Part shown: piece after piece, positions 46,576-55,229 of the stretch
How the letters are laid out: each line of letters begins with the position of its first letter
How positions within the stretch are numbered: the stretch's first letter is position 1
Origin: Candidatus Bathyarchaeota archaeon
GTDB taxonomy: Archaea; Thermoproteota; CALKCG01; B24; DRYS01
Assembly (NCBI GenBank): GCA_018396535.1
Contig: JAGTQC010000005.1
Location: 62,001-126,000, forward strand
Length of the DNA stretch: 64,000 bases
Direction: 5' to 3'
Position numbers and translations under genes: made by a program
Notes under the pieces: model-generated
Database searches by the model: none
Told to the model about the DNA's origin: nothing
What the model saw: only the letters and a program-made list of their open reading frames with translations

Positions 46576-46644
46576 GATCTAGACACCCTAACCCTATATA
46601 TCTAGACGTTAGGTAAGTCATATAAATGGGTTAAGGTGTAGGTT

Positions 46645-47502
46645 GTGAACGTAGATGCAGCTATACTTAACGATGTACTATCAAACTTAGAGCAGATAGT
46701 ATCGAAGTATGAGTATTTTACAAGCGATGTAGCTGCTGAACTTAAGAGTATTTGTAGAGGCCTACATCCAGTAGTGGTTAGACGTATATATGTATCGGTT
46801 AGAGGGTTACTTACACCGAAACCGAAGGTTTATAATGGTTTATTCATAGCCGTATCTGGTATCGATAAATCTGGTAAAGAGACGCAATGCTTTAATCCAA
46901 ATCATCTAGAGGGTGTAGTATCGGTTAAAGACCTACTTAAAAACTATGGTTACCGTGTATACGCTGTAAGTTTACCAAGCTATAATACCGTTTTAGGCTC
47001 GCTTGTTGGAGCATACATAGGGAGGAGTGATACTAGGTATAGGATAGTATTGACTGGGAGGATAGATGATGATTTAGCTTGGATTTTGTGGAGCTTAGAT
47101 AGGGGACAGTATGCTGAAAGAGTTTCGAAGATACTTCTAGATGGAGGCTCCGCTATACTAGCTAAGAGATGGACTGAGAGCAATCTTGCATATCAGGCTG
47201 CTAAAGGTATAGATCCGTCTAGGATACTACTCTTCGAGAGGAATATACCTCAACCGAGTTTAACTATAGTGATAGATATACCTGTAGAGGAGGTTCTACG
47301 TAGGGTTAAAGATCCAGATCTATACGAGCGGAGTAGTAGATATCTAGATATGGTTCGTAAGATGTATTTCAAGCTGATAGAGGATGGATTAATAAGATCT
47401 ACTATCATAGTTAACGGTCTAGGTAAGCCGGAGGATGTTAATCGAAGATTAATAGCGGTAATACGCCATGCTATACCTAGGAGACGAGTACAGGAGGGTT
47501 GA
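46645..47502 (+). CDS. Thymidylate kinase-like protein with variant P-loop
   Basis: 285 residues. The first ~65 residues are an extra N-terminal extension. The P-loop then reads SGIDKSGKETQ instead of the usual GxDGxGKTTQ, with glutamate where a Mg-coordinating serine/threonine is expected. Later Tmk features are retained: LWSLDRGQYAE, the KRWTESNLAYQAAKG analogue of the DRY motif, and a C-terminal nucleotide-binding strand. Activity as dTMP kinase is plausible but uncertain. GTG start. It is followed by a 405-base gap. Confidence 0.7.
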   Translation: MNVDAAILNDVLSNLEQIVSKYEYFTSDVAAELKSICRGLHPVVVRRIYVSVRGLLTPKPKVYNGLFIAVSGIDKSGKETQCFNPNHLEGVVSVKDLLKNYGYRVYAVSLPSYNTVLGSLVGAYIGRSDTRYRIVLTGRIDDDLAWILWSLDRGQYAERVSKILLDGGSAILAKRWTESNLAYQAAKGIDPSRILLFERNIPQPSLTIVIDIPVEEVLRRVKDPDLYERSSRYLDMVRKMYFKLIEDGLIRSTIIVNGLGKPEDVNRRLIAVIRHAIPRRRVQEG

Positions 47503-47907
47503 GCTTGCTTAAAGCTTCGATAACCTCTCGTATACTATTCATCCTAAATAACAAATTTAATGAGTATGATAGCTTATGCATTTATATATGAATCAATTCT
47601 TGAATAATAGTCTCTTAATTAACTGTTTCATCTTCTCCTACTTTCTAGGCTTCTTCATCGAATCTGATAGTCTAAAGCCTAGAATAGTGGGAAGGTAGAG
47701 TAAAGAAGCGAAGGTAGTGTAGGGAAACAATATCTATGAACGCGACTATGGATCTTGGAAAGGATGTAGTTATGAAAATCGAAGGGAAGGGATGGGGGTA
47801 CCTCACCCATAAGGATTGGCTATGATTAGAATGTTATGGAAGCTTTAATAGAATTGAGGATTAGGAAACCCTTATATCCTCCTTAGATCACCTCTTCGTA
47901 GGGAGGT
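47503..47907. other. 405-base gap with no clear gene
   Basis: AT-rich sequence between the Tmk-like gene and L44e. A 29-codon ORF at 47736-47825 (containing IEGKGWGYLTHKDWL) has protein-like composition but no ribosome site or recognisable family. The segment ATGGGGGTACCTCACCCAT there can fold as a short hairpin. I see no stable RNA. A TATA-like TTATATCC just before L44e is its likely promoter. Confidence 0.4.
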
Positions 47908-48186
47908 ATGAAAGTACCCACCTCTATAAACACCTACTGCCCTAAATGTAGAGCGAAGACTGAGCATAAGGTATCGATATATAGACGTGGTAAGGAGAGC
48001 TCTCTCAGAAAGGGTGCTAGGCATCATGAATGGCAACTGCATGGGTATGGTGGACAGAAATTCCCTGAGCAGAGGAAGCATGCTAAAACTACTAAGAAAC
48101 AGGTTATACTATTAAGTTGTGTTAAATGTGGTTATACTCTTCATCGTTTAGGTGTAAGACTTAGTAAGCTAGAGGTTAAACATTAG
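47908..48186 (+). CDS. rpl44e: 50S ribosomal protein L44e
   Basis: 92-residue ribosomal protein with two zinc pairs (CPKC near the N-terminus, CVKC near the C-terminus), a basic centre (RRGKESSLRKGARHHEWQ) and GYGGQKFPEQRKHAK, the conserved family stretch. The ATG follows GGAGG. In many archaea it precedes S27e; here the two genes are about 48 kb apart and L44e is transcribed alone. Confidence 0.95.
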   Translation: MKVPTSINTYCPKCRAKTEHKVSIYRRGKESSLRKGARHHEWQLHGYGGQKFPEQRKHAKTTKKQVILLSCVKCGYTLHRLGVRLSKLEVKH

Positions 48187-48232
48187 GTAGCATAAAGATT
48201 AATTAGTTTCGAGAATTACTAATCTTTTAGCT

Positions 48233-48486
48233 ATGCCGAAAGCATTCGTCCTCATAAATGCTGAGATAGGGTATGAGAGTGAAGTATTGAAATCTTTGAA
48301 GAAGATAGAGAATGTGAAGGAAGCATATATGGTGTATGGTATATATGATATAATCGTTAGGGTAGAAAGGGGTTGTTAAACCCCCTATAAGCCGATAGTA
48401 TGGAGAAGCTTAAGGAGATAGTTACGTGGAAGATAAGGAGATTAGAGCATGTTCAGAGTACTCTAACGATGATAGTCATAGAGTAG
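48233..48486 (+). pseudogene. RAM (Lrp/AsnC effector) domain gene interrupted by a 23-nt palindromic insertion
   Basis: Codons from ATG 48233 encode PKAFVLINAEIGYESEVLK and continue to DIIVRVE, then a stop TAA occurs at 48377. If bases 48368-48390 are removed, the frame reads on as VEADSMEKLKEIVTWK and through to IVIE and stop at 48484-48486, giving an ordinary 76-residue RAM protein. The removed segment, AGGGGTTGTTAAACCCCCTA plus TAA, is an imperfect palindrome. 23 is not a multiple of three, so both the stop and the shift disrupt the protein. Interpretation: recent inactivation, bypass, or processing. Confidence 0.75.
48368..48390 (+). repeat. 23-nt palindromic insertion inside the RAM gene
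   Basis: The insertion has arms AGGGGTT and AACCCCCT (one extra C), around GTTA. Flanking A residues leave three equivalent placements (starting at 48366, 48367 or 48368). A canonical archaeal bulge-helix-bulge splice structure could not be drawn in any of the three registers. Confidence 0.65.
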
Positions 48487-48497
48487 ACGTAGAATCT

Positions 48498-49124
48498 CTA
48501 GATACCATGTAGTCTAATCTTAAACGCTGAGAGGATAAGTCTTAGAAGTGTAGAGGATACTACAGGTATACTAGATTCATCTACGAACGATGCTATCAGA
48601 CCTACAGCATCGATTTTTTTAATCCTAGCTAAGCCTACTATCAACCCTGAAAGACCTTCAACTCTACTTCTAGAGATAGTCTTAACATTGTATCCCTTGA
48701 ATATGTCTAGGAGATTTCTCCTAGAAGCGAATGCTAGTATATCCTCGCTACTCGATTTAATCCCATCCAACGCTACTACGAGTCTGCATCTATATCTACG
48801 TGTATAGTCTAGTATAAGACCTGCTATCTCATAGTATGGTTCTGGGCTGACCGGGCTAGGTTGAACCCTAGCTTCAACTAGTATAATCCTAGGATCTGAA
48901 TCCGATATATAGTACCATTCATAGCTGTTCAGTTTAGCTAAACCTAGCTCATCTATATCTGTATAATCTGGATTATAGGGAGTATACATGTGAGCGAATA
49001 ACGCTCCTCCAGCTATAGACCTCATTTTCCTAAGAGTTAAATATCCAACCTCCCCCACCCCTACCAATAGTATAGATGGTTCGATACCTTCTTCACGGAT
49101 GATTCTTAAACTCGTCTTCAACAT
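48498..49124 (-). CDS. Divergent PAC2-family protein
   Basis: 208 residues related to PAC2 proteasome chaperones: an N-terminal ILLVGVGEVGYLTLRKM segment, a central RLVVALDGIKSSS and the late GLSGLIVGLARIK and DAVGLIASFVDES, the last matching the PAC2 interdomain region. It is shorter and more divergent than the 1239-2015 copy. It may be a homologue such as PbaB with a distinct partner. Confidence 0.65.
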   Translation of the reverse strand: MLKTSLRIIREEGIEPSILLVGVGEVGYLTLRKMRSIAGGALFAHMYTPYNPDYTDIDELGLAKLNSYEWYYISDSDPRIILVEARVQPSPVSPEPYYEIAGLILDYTRRYRCRLVVALDGIKSSSEDILAFASRRNLLDIFKGYNVKTISRSRVEGLSGLIVGLARIKKIDAVGLIASFVDESSIPVVSSTLLRLILSAFKIRLHGI

Positions 49125-49242
49125 GGCTTGATAGTTACGAGTAGTATCTAATAATGTGATATAAATTTAACCTGTTTCTCATGGAGTATACGATCTATAT
49201 CCATCGCATAGTGTTGCAGTATGATACGTACAATTCTATTCG

Positions 49243-49252
49243 ATTATATTTA
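49243..49252 (+). promoter_or_regulatory. Probable TATA box for the GH42 gene
   Basis: ATTATATTTA lies about 40-49 bases before the TTG start, followed by TAGCTGAA near 49254, which shares TAGCTGA with the arm next to the GH29 promoter at 52631. Confidence 0.45.
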
Positions 49253-49291
49253 TTAGCTGAACAGGCTTAGCATCCTTATGGGTGTTATGCA

Positions 49292-51298
49292 TTGGTATTC
49301 ATCTTTGGTGTAGACTATTATCCTGAGCATTGGCCTAGGAGTAGATGGGATATCGATGCCGAGCTTATGTCTGAGTTATGCTTTAACACCGTACGTCTAG
49401 CAGAGTTTTCTTGGAGTAGGATAGAGCCTAGGGATGGTGTATATGATTTCGGATGGTTAGATGAAGCTATCGATATACTAGCTAAGAAGGGTATAAGGGT
49501 TATACTAGGTACTCCTACCGCAGCTCCTCCACCATGGCTTATAAGAAAGTATCCAGATATCCTACGTATAGATCCTAACGGTATTAGAGCTCCCGCTGGG
49601 ACTAGGAGGAATTACTGTCCGAATAATCCAAACTATATAATGCATACTAAGAGGATAGTCGAGAGGATGGCTTCGCACTATAAGGATAACCCTCATATCA
49701 TCGGCTGGCAGATAGATAATGAATTCGGGATAGATCCATGCTACTGTGATAACTGTATAGAAGCTTTTAGAAGCTGGTTGAGGGAGAAGTATCGGGATAT
49801 AGATTTACTGAATAAGTTTTGGGGCTCCATATTTTGGAGTCAGGAGTATAGGGATTGGGGTGAGATACAGCCACCTAAGCCTCCTTTGGATATGCAGAAT
49901 CCTAGTCTATGCCTTGATTGGCATAGATTCATGAATGATTCATGGGTGAGCTACCAGAAAATACAGGTGAATATTATCCGTAGGATCGCACCCCATCATA
50001 TAGTCACGCATAATCTTATGGGGTTGTATAAGGAGCTCGACTACTTTAAACTAGCTGAACCGCTGGATGTAGTCTCGTTCGATTACTATCCTAAGCGTAG
50101 TCTAACCGTAGACTATGCGAGGGGGGCTATGGCTCACGATGTTATGCGTAGTTTAAAGAAGAAGGGTTACTGGGTTATGGAGCTTCAAAGTGGAGCTATA
50201 AAAGCTCCTATGGCTCCTATACCTAAACCTGGTGAGATAAGGCTTTGGACTTTCCAATCGGTGGCAAGGGGGGCTGATGGAATACTATACTTTAGATGGA
50301 GATCTTGTAGGTTTGGAGCTGAAGAGTATTGGCACGGTATCTTAGATCATGATGGTATTCCTAGAAGGAGGTTCTCAGAGGTTAAGAAGGTATCGGAGGA
50401 TCTTAGGAAGGTGGCTCCGTATATAGAGGGCACGATAGTTAAGCCTGAGATAGCCTTCACCCTAGTCTACGATAGCATCTGGGCTTGGGATCTAGAATTA
50501 ACTTATGGTGGAAGAAATTATTATGGTCTAGGCTCATGGGATCCAGCTCTGGATGTATATAGAGCGTTATACTCTAGGAATCTACCAGTGGATTTTGTCA
50601 ACCCATATAGAGATGATCTATCTAGGTATAGGATCGTCTTCGCACCCCCACTCATCCTTATGGATAAGCATATAGAGGATCGTTTAAGAAGCTATGTCAG
50701 TGATGGGGGTATACTAGTAGCGGTACCTAGAACCGGGGTGAAGGATTGGAATAACGTTATAGTCGATTCTACACTACCAGGTGGTTTATCTGATGTATTC
50801 GGTATAAATCTGGAGGAGTATACTGGTCTACCAGATGAGAGTAGAGTATACGTAGAGATGGATGAAGCTATCTTCGGTAAGAAGGTGGTGGGATCGGGTA
50901 GGTGCTGGGCTGAGATGTTAGCATCTAGGGGAGCTGATATTATCGCATACTATAGATCCGGTATATATGATGGAAGGCCTGCTATAGCTATGAATAGGTA
51001 TGGTAGAGGTATCGCCATATATATCGGATCGTTTCTAGATACGAGTAGCTATATACCGCTGATAGATTGGTTGATTAGGATAGCTGATGTTAAGCCTATT
51101 CTACACCCGCTAGATGGGGTTGAAGCTATCGAGAGGATAGGTTCTGAAGGTAGGGTTGTATTCGTGTTAAACTATAATGAAAACTCGGTTAGCATACATC
51201 TAGAGGAGGAGTATCTAGATATTTTAGCCGGAGGAAGTGTTCGTGGAGATATAGGGGTCGACGGGTTGGATGTTAAGATACTTAGATCATCGAGTTAA
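49292..51298 (+). CDS. GH42 beta-galactosidase
   Basis: 668-residue family 42 glycosidase. It opens with GVDYYPEHWPRSRW and has the general acid/base glutamate in WQIDNEFGIDP and the nucleophile glutamate in VMELQSGAIK. A structural zinc site with CYCDNC follows the first active-site motif. The trimerisation and C-terminal beta domains fit the usual length. No signal peptide is seen, so it is cytoplasmic. The TTG start has a GGTG site seven bases upstream. It converges on the GH29 gene with 14 bases between stops. Confidence 0.93.
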   Translation: MVFIFGVDYYPEHWPRSRWDIDAELMSELCFNTVRLAEFSWSRIEPRDGVYDFGWLDEAIDILAKKGIRVILGTPTAAPPPWLIRKYPDILRIDPNGIRAPAGTRRNYCPNNPNYIMHTKRIVERMASHYKDNPHIIGWQIDNEFGIDPCYCDNCIEAFRSWLREKYRDIDLLNKFWGSIFWSQEYRDWGEIQPPKPPLDMQNPSLCLDWHRFMNDSWVSYQKIQVNIIRRIAPHHIVTHNLMGLYKELDYFKLAEPLDVVSFDYYPKRSLTVDYARGAMAHDVMRSLKKKGYWVMELQSGAIKAPMAPIPKPGEIRLWTFQSVARGADGILYFRWRSCRFGAEEYWHGILDHDGIPRRRFSEVKKVSEDLRKVAPYIEGTIVKPEIAFTLVYDSIWAWDLELTYGGRNYYGLGSWDPALDVYRALYSRNLPVDFVNPYRDDLSRYRIVFAPPLILMDKHIEDRLRSYVSDGGILVAVPRTGVKDWNNVIVDSTLPGGLSDVFGINLEEYTGLPDESRVYVEMDEAIFGKKVVGSGRCWAEMLASRGADIIAYYRSGIYDGRPAIAMNRYGRGIAIYIGSFLDTSSYIPLIDWLIRIADVKPILHPLDGVEAIERIGSEGRVVFVLNYNENSVSIHLEEEYLDILAGGSVRGDIGVDGLDVKILRSSS

Positions 51299-51312
51299 AC
51301 CCAACCCCTCAT

Positions 51313-52578
51313 CTATACATACTCCTCTACCACTATGACTGTATCTATAGGATCTAAAGGTTTCTCAGGTACCTCTACTACCAGATCTTTTCCATCCCAT
51401 CTATAGGTTAATCCTCCATTATCTTGAGCTGCTAGTAGGTATACCTCTCTAGGTTCAATCCTCCCCTCTACATCGAATATTCTAAGCTCCCTATCCCAGG
51501 GCCATCCGAATACATGTATATAGAGTTTACCATATCTATATGTACACCTATACGGCGCATCGCTAGGTATATCGAAGGGTGCTGCTCCAGCACCGTAGAT
51601 GCTTTCTCCATTCTTCCTAAGCCATCTACCTACCTCGAGTAGTATATCTACTGATGGTTTCGGTATCTCCCCTTCAGCAGTAGGCCCTACGTTGAGTAGT
51701 AGATTTCCACCCTTACCTACGACTTCTACAAGTATTTGTATAACTCTACCTGGAGACTTCCAGTTATGATCGTAGCTTTTATAACCCCATGTATCGTTAA
51801 GGGTCATAGGTACCTCCCAATCATCATCTATCTTTCTATCTGGTATCTGGTTATCGCCCATCGATATATAGTCAGCTAAACCTCTAGAAGGTATGGTAGG
51901 TCTACCTATCCTACCACCTATACGTCCGCTTATGATAGTCTCTGGAGATATTCTGCGAACTAGATCTCTAAGCTCGCGTGCAAGCTCAGGTATGGGGGTA
52001 GTTATATCGAACCATAATACTGCTACAGGCTTATATTTCGTTAGAAGTTCTTCGACTTGCGGCTCCACATACTCCCTGAAGTATCTTGTAAAATTTTGCT
52101 TCGATATATCGTAATCCCAATCGTTACCCATACCATCTGGATGATGCCAATCCAGCGTCTGAGAGTAGTAGAATCCAAGCTTCATACCCTCCATCCTACA
52201 AGCTTCTGCAAGCTCTTTAAGAGGATCTCTTCTAAACGGGGTTGCCTTAACGATATTATAGTCAGTATACCTTGTATCGAACATACAGAACCCATCATGA
52301 TGTTTAGCCGTTATAACGATATACTTCATACCTGCATCCCTAGCTATATGAACCCATTCTCTAGCGTTGAACTTGGTAGGGTTGAATCTCTCTGCAAGCT
52401 TCTCATACTCTCTCACAGGTATCCTAGCATTATACATTATCCATTCACCTATACCAGATATACACCTACCCCTCCACACACCAGCAGGTATAGCGTATAA
52501 ACCCCAGTGTATGAACATACCGAATCTAGCTTCACGCCACCAAGCCATACGTCTATCCCTTTCGCATATATGCTCCAT
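51313..52578 (-). CDS. GH29 alpha-L-fucosidase
   Basis: 421-residue family 29 enzyme. The N-terminal AWWREARFGMFIHWGLYA opening, AKHHDGFCMF and the nucleophile aspartate in AVLWFDITTP are diagnostic. The C-terminal beta domain is short. The frame extends to GTG 52590, but ATG 52578 has a GGTGG site about five bases upstream. Cytoplasmic. With the neighbouring GH42 enzyme and the fucose-isomerase-like gene near 26 kb, it points to fucosylated substrates. Confidence 0.9.
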   Translation of the reverse strand: MEHICERDRRMAWWREARFGMFIHWGLYAIPAGVWRGRCISGIGEWIMYNARIPVREYEKLAERFNPTKFNAREWVHIARDAGMKYIVITAKHHDGFCMFDTRYTDYNIVKATPFRRDPLKELAEACRMEGMKLGFYYSQTLDWHHPDGMGNDWDYDISKQNFTRYFREYVEPQVEELLTKYKPVAVLWFDITTPIPELARELRDLVRRISPETIISGRIGGRIGRPTIPSRGLADYISMGDNQIPDRKIDDDWEVPMTLNDTWGYKSYDHNWKSPGRVIQILVEVVGKGGNLLLNVGPTAEGEIPKPSVDILLEVGRWLRKNGESIYGAGAAPFDIPSDAPYRCTYRYGKLYIHVFGWPWDRELRIFDVEGRIEPREVYLLAAQDNGGLTYRWDGKDLVVEVPEKPLDPIDTVIVVEEYV

Positions 52579-52630
52579 TATAACCACCACTGATAGCTAG
52601 CGTAATGTAATCTTCATAAGATTTTCGAGA

Positions 52631-52696
52631 TAGCTGAGTCTATATGGGATAATATTTATATAATACACCCATGTTACTACTGTTTTTCCTCAGCTA
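52631..52696. promoter_or_regulatory. Divergent promoter region flanked by an 8-bp inverted repeat
   Basis: The GH29 and Na/Ca-exchanger genes face away from each other across 121 bases. AATATTTATATAAT (52651-52664) supplies a TATA element that can be read on either strand. TAGCTGAG at 52631-52638 and its reverse complement CTCAGCTA at 52689-52696 bracket it. These arms could be regulator sites; an eight-base match also arises by chance. Confidence 0.4.
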
Positions 52697-52699
52697 GGT

Positions 52700-53677
52700 T
52701 TGTGGGATTTAATATACGGGTTTACATGCATACTTGGAGGCATAACCCTCCTATACATGAGCTCGGGTAGGGTCGTCGGATATGCGTCTAGGCTAGCATA
52801 CATTCTAAACCTGAGTAAGATATACCTCGGAATGGGTATCATTGCCTTCATAACAGCTCTACCAGAGTTGATAACCTCTGTAGTAGCAGCTACATACGGT
52901 GCCTCACCCCATATGGCGTTAGGTGATGTGGTTGGCTCAAACATATACAATGTACTAGTTGTTATAGGTGTATGTGGGCTAGCTAAGAAGAGATTAAACG
53001 TGGATCGCTATGCTTTAAGAAAGGAAGCTTCGATTATGCTAATCCTATCCACCACCCTTACTCTACTACTCCTCCTAACGCGTAGGTTAACCTCATGGAT
53101 ATCATCCATATTCCTACTAGTATACCCAATCTACCTGTACCGCTCTATAAGATCTATAAATAGGAATGAACTACTAGCTAATGGAGGCTGTAGACATGGT
53201 AAACATAGATGTGAAGCTATCGGCTATCTAGCTATGATGATAGCTTATGGTTTAATCCTTGTAACCGGTGCATACATACTAGTATACGGTGCTATGGTTA
53301 TAACAGATACCTTAAGGTTAAGTCACCTATACGTTGGTATGAATATACTATCATTAGGATGTACAATTCCAGAAATAGCTGTCTCTATAACCGCAACGTT
53401 TAAGGATGAATACGATATAGCCTTCGGAAATGTTATAGGAGATAATATAATAACAATAACATTAGTGCTAGGTATAATAGGTTTAATAGCTCAACCAGAA
53501 GTTACTCTAAGAGATATAATATTCACTATGCCATTCATGATATTTGTAATAATTTTAGTCTTAATCATAAATGAATACTTTAAAAACATTGAGAAAATAC
53601 CTGGATTAGCTATAATAGCACTAACCATAGCATTATACATTCTAGAAACAATATTCTTTCATACATCTATCTTGTAG
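52700..53677 (+). CDS. Sodium/calcium exchanger (CaCA family)
   Basis: 325-residue membrane protein with about ten to eleven helices. The two alpha repeats of the family are clear: FITALPELITSVVAAT with GDVVGSNIYNV, and CTIPEIAVSITATF with FGNVIGDNI. It probably extrudes Ca2+ in exchange for Na+ or H+. It starts at TTG 52700 after GGT. It is divergent from GH29, though a functional link is doubtful. Confidence 0.88.
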   Translation: MWDLIYGFTCILGGITLLYMSSGRVVGYASRLAYILNLSKIYLGMGIIAFITALPELITSVVAATYGASPHMALGDVVGSNIYNVLVVIGVCGLAKKRLNVDRYALRKEASIMLILSTTLTLLLLLTRRLTSWISSIFLLVYPIYLYRSIRSINRNELLANGGCRHGKHRCEAIGYLAMMIAYGLILVTGAYILVYGAMVITDTLRLSHLYVGMNILSLGCTIPEIAVSITATFKDEYDIAFGNVIGDNIITITLVLGIIGLIAQPEVTLRDIIFTMPFMIFVIILVLIINEYFKNIEKIPGLAIIALTIALYILETIFFHTSIL

Positions 53678-54671
53678 TATATACGTTACATCATTGAGAT
53701 AACGAACGTTGCAAATGAATCTACAGATATATTTCTCTTACAGAACGATTTACGTGTACTTTACGATGAGGTTTTAGAAGGTAGAAAAACATTAGGTAAT
53801 ACCGTGAATGTATTATGATGAGTGTAAGCTCAAACTTCGGTAACAAGTTCAGTGTTGCCGAGCTTCACTATTCCTACTTATGCTTCCGGTACAGATACTG
53901 CTTAATAGCATACCCTATGGCTTCTCCTAGCCGACAATACCTATAGATGAAGTTGACTATAAAGCCTAATAAAGTAGGATATAAAATTCATTAAACTGTT
54001 CATGATTTATCTCAGACCAGTCAGTTCTCTACCCAGCTCTATAACATTCTTATAATGCTTTTCATTTCCCACTCTTCTAAACAGCTATTCTAGACATCTG
54101 GTTTATCGAATTCTCGCTTCACAAACCATCTTAATCTTTGCTATTAGAACAAACAAGACGCCGATAACATTAGCTGAAGCTACTAAAAGCTGGCTCCACA
54201 AAAGATATAGCTATCGTTTAAAACAAACACCTATTCCGCCTAAGATGATCGGAATATACCTTACAAAAACTATGAGACTCATCCAAAATGTTATCGCTAC
54301 TATCTTTCTAAACTCAGAAGATGAAATATCGATCGACTCTTTCTAGAAGATCTGTAGAGAAGCATAGAATACCCGCCTAACCACTACCAAATAATTCACG
54401 TTTTATAAGGAAGATAAAGTTAATGCTATACCTTACAGAGCCTAAGAATATTATGGGAAGCATGAAGCTTAGCTTATTTTAAAATATGTAGACATCTACC
54501 AAAACAAATTGTAGAGAATGTGAAGAACAAGAATATCTTCCATCAAAATCAAACTCTAAAATAAGGAAGAAATACTTCAAGCTAGACGTAGTTAAAGAAT
54601 TCTACTTGTTTTTCTTAGGCATCTCTAATATACATAGATGTTATTCATAGTTTACTAAACCCTCTAAATAG
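53678..54671. other. 994-base gene-poor, decayed region
   Basis: No intact ORF of useful length on either strand. The best fragment is the 61-codon stretch at 54164-54346 described separately. Base composition is AT-rich with many stops. Nothing resembles a stable RNA. It adjoins the frameshifted gene at 54672-55187 and forms the left part of the decayed island. Confidence 0.5.
54107..54346 (+). pseudogene. Possible transposase C-terminal remnant
   Basis: An open stretch of about 79 codons, without a convincing start, reads IFAIRTNKTPITLAEATKSW, then HKRYSYRLKQ and TKTMRLIQNVIATIFL before stop TAG 54344-54346. The order 'N-T..., RY.YR.KQ, helix' is reminiscent of the C-terminal part of IS4-type DDE transposases, but no inverted repeats or upstream catalytic residues were found. 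Weak call. Confidence 0.25.
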
Positions 54672-55187
54672 CTATAGTATTGGTGTTAATTTCACTTCCA
54701 CCCCCTCTTCATCTGTATGAAGCTCAGCATTTAGTAGTGGTGTTTTCGGTTTTACTCCTTGGAGAAAGATTGCTCCGTATATCTCCCTGACGATTAAATG
54801 CGTGTCGGCTTTAAAGTCAGCAATCTTGAGGTTACGCCTTAAAGCATCCTCATGAACAAAATGAGGCGGAAGGATAATGGCGCATCCTCCCTGGCTGTTA
54901 CCATGTCTAGGAAACGAAACCTTCCAGTAACGTAGCCAACCACGTCTCCCTCCTCAAACTTTGGAAAAGCGTATTCAAGTGTGGCTATATCACCGCTTAT
55001 GTCAATGACCCTCAGCGCTAATCCTATCCTTTAAGATCCTCCTCTCTTCAGACCTCTCCCTTATGAGTAAGCGCTTCGTGAAAGATAGAATCCTATCTCT
55101 ATTCGTGTAAAGCACAGCATAACCATAACGCGGACACGAAACTAAGCCAAACCGAATCCACGTACCACATTTAGAGTAAAACTCCAT
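54672..55187 (-). pseudogene. Twice-frameshifted gene of unknown family
   Basis: Three segments, read in order, make one protein-like chain. From ATG 55187: EFYSKCGTWIRFGLVSCPRY to KDRIS. Then a shifted frame: LRVIDISGDIATLEYAFPKF and GYVTGRFRFLDMVTAR. Then, back in the first frame: CAIILPPHFVHEDALRRNLK, DTHLIVREIYGAIFLQG and KPKTPLLNAELHTD, ending at TAG 54672-54674. Codon use (GAG, GCC, CTC, ACG) differs from flanking native genes. I do not recognise the family. Most likely a decayed, acquired gene of about 170 codons. Confidence 0.55.
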
Positions 55188-55229
55188 ACCCAGCTACTCA
55201 GAACAAAATTATTCGTAAAGGGTCGAACC

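Noticed and set aside
48353..48396. Archaeal bulge-helix-bulge intron in the RAM gene
   Set aside because: In all three possible placements of the 23-nt insert the central four-base helix and three-base bulges cannot form. A local ATCG/CGAT pairing exists but does not give the required geometry.
53808..53880. C/D box guide RNA near an ATGATGA at about 53815
   Set aside because: A C-like box is present but there is no CTGA box at a workable distance.
55219..55229. Second copy of the tRNA 3' end as an attachment site
   Set aside because: GGGTCGAACCC shares only about ten bases with the T-arm region and lacks the acceptor stem. Too short and too common a string to be a true repeat.
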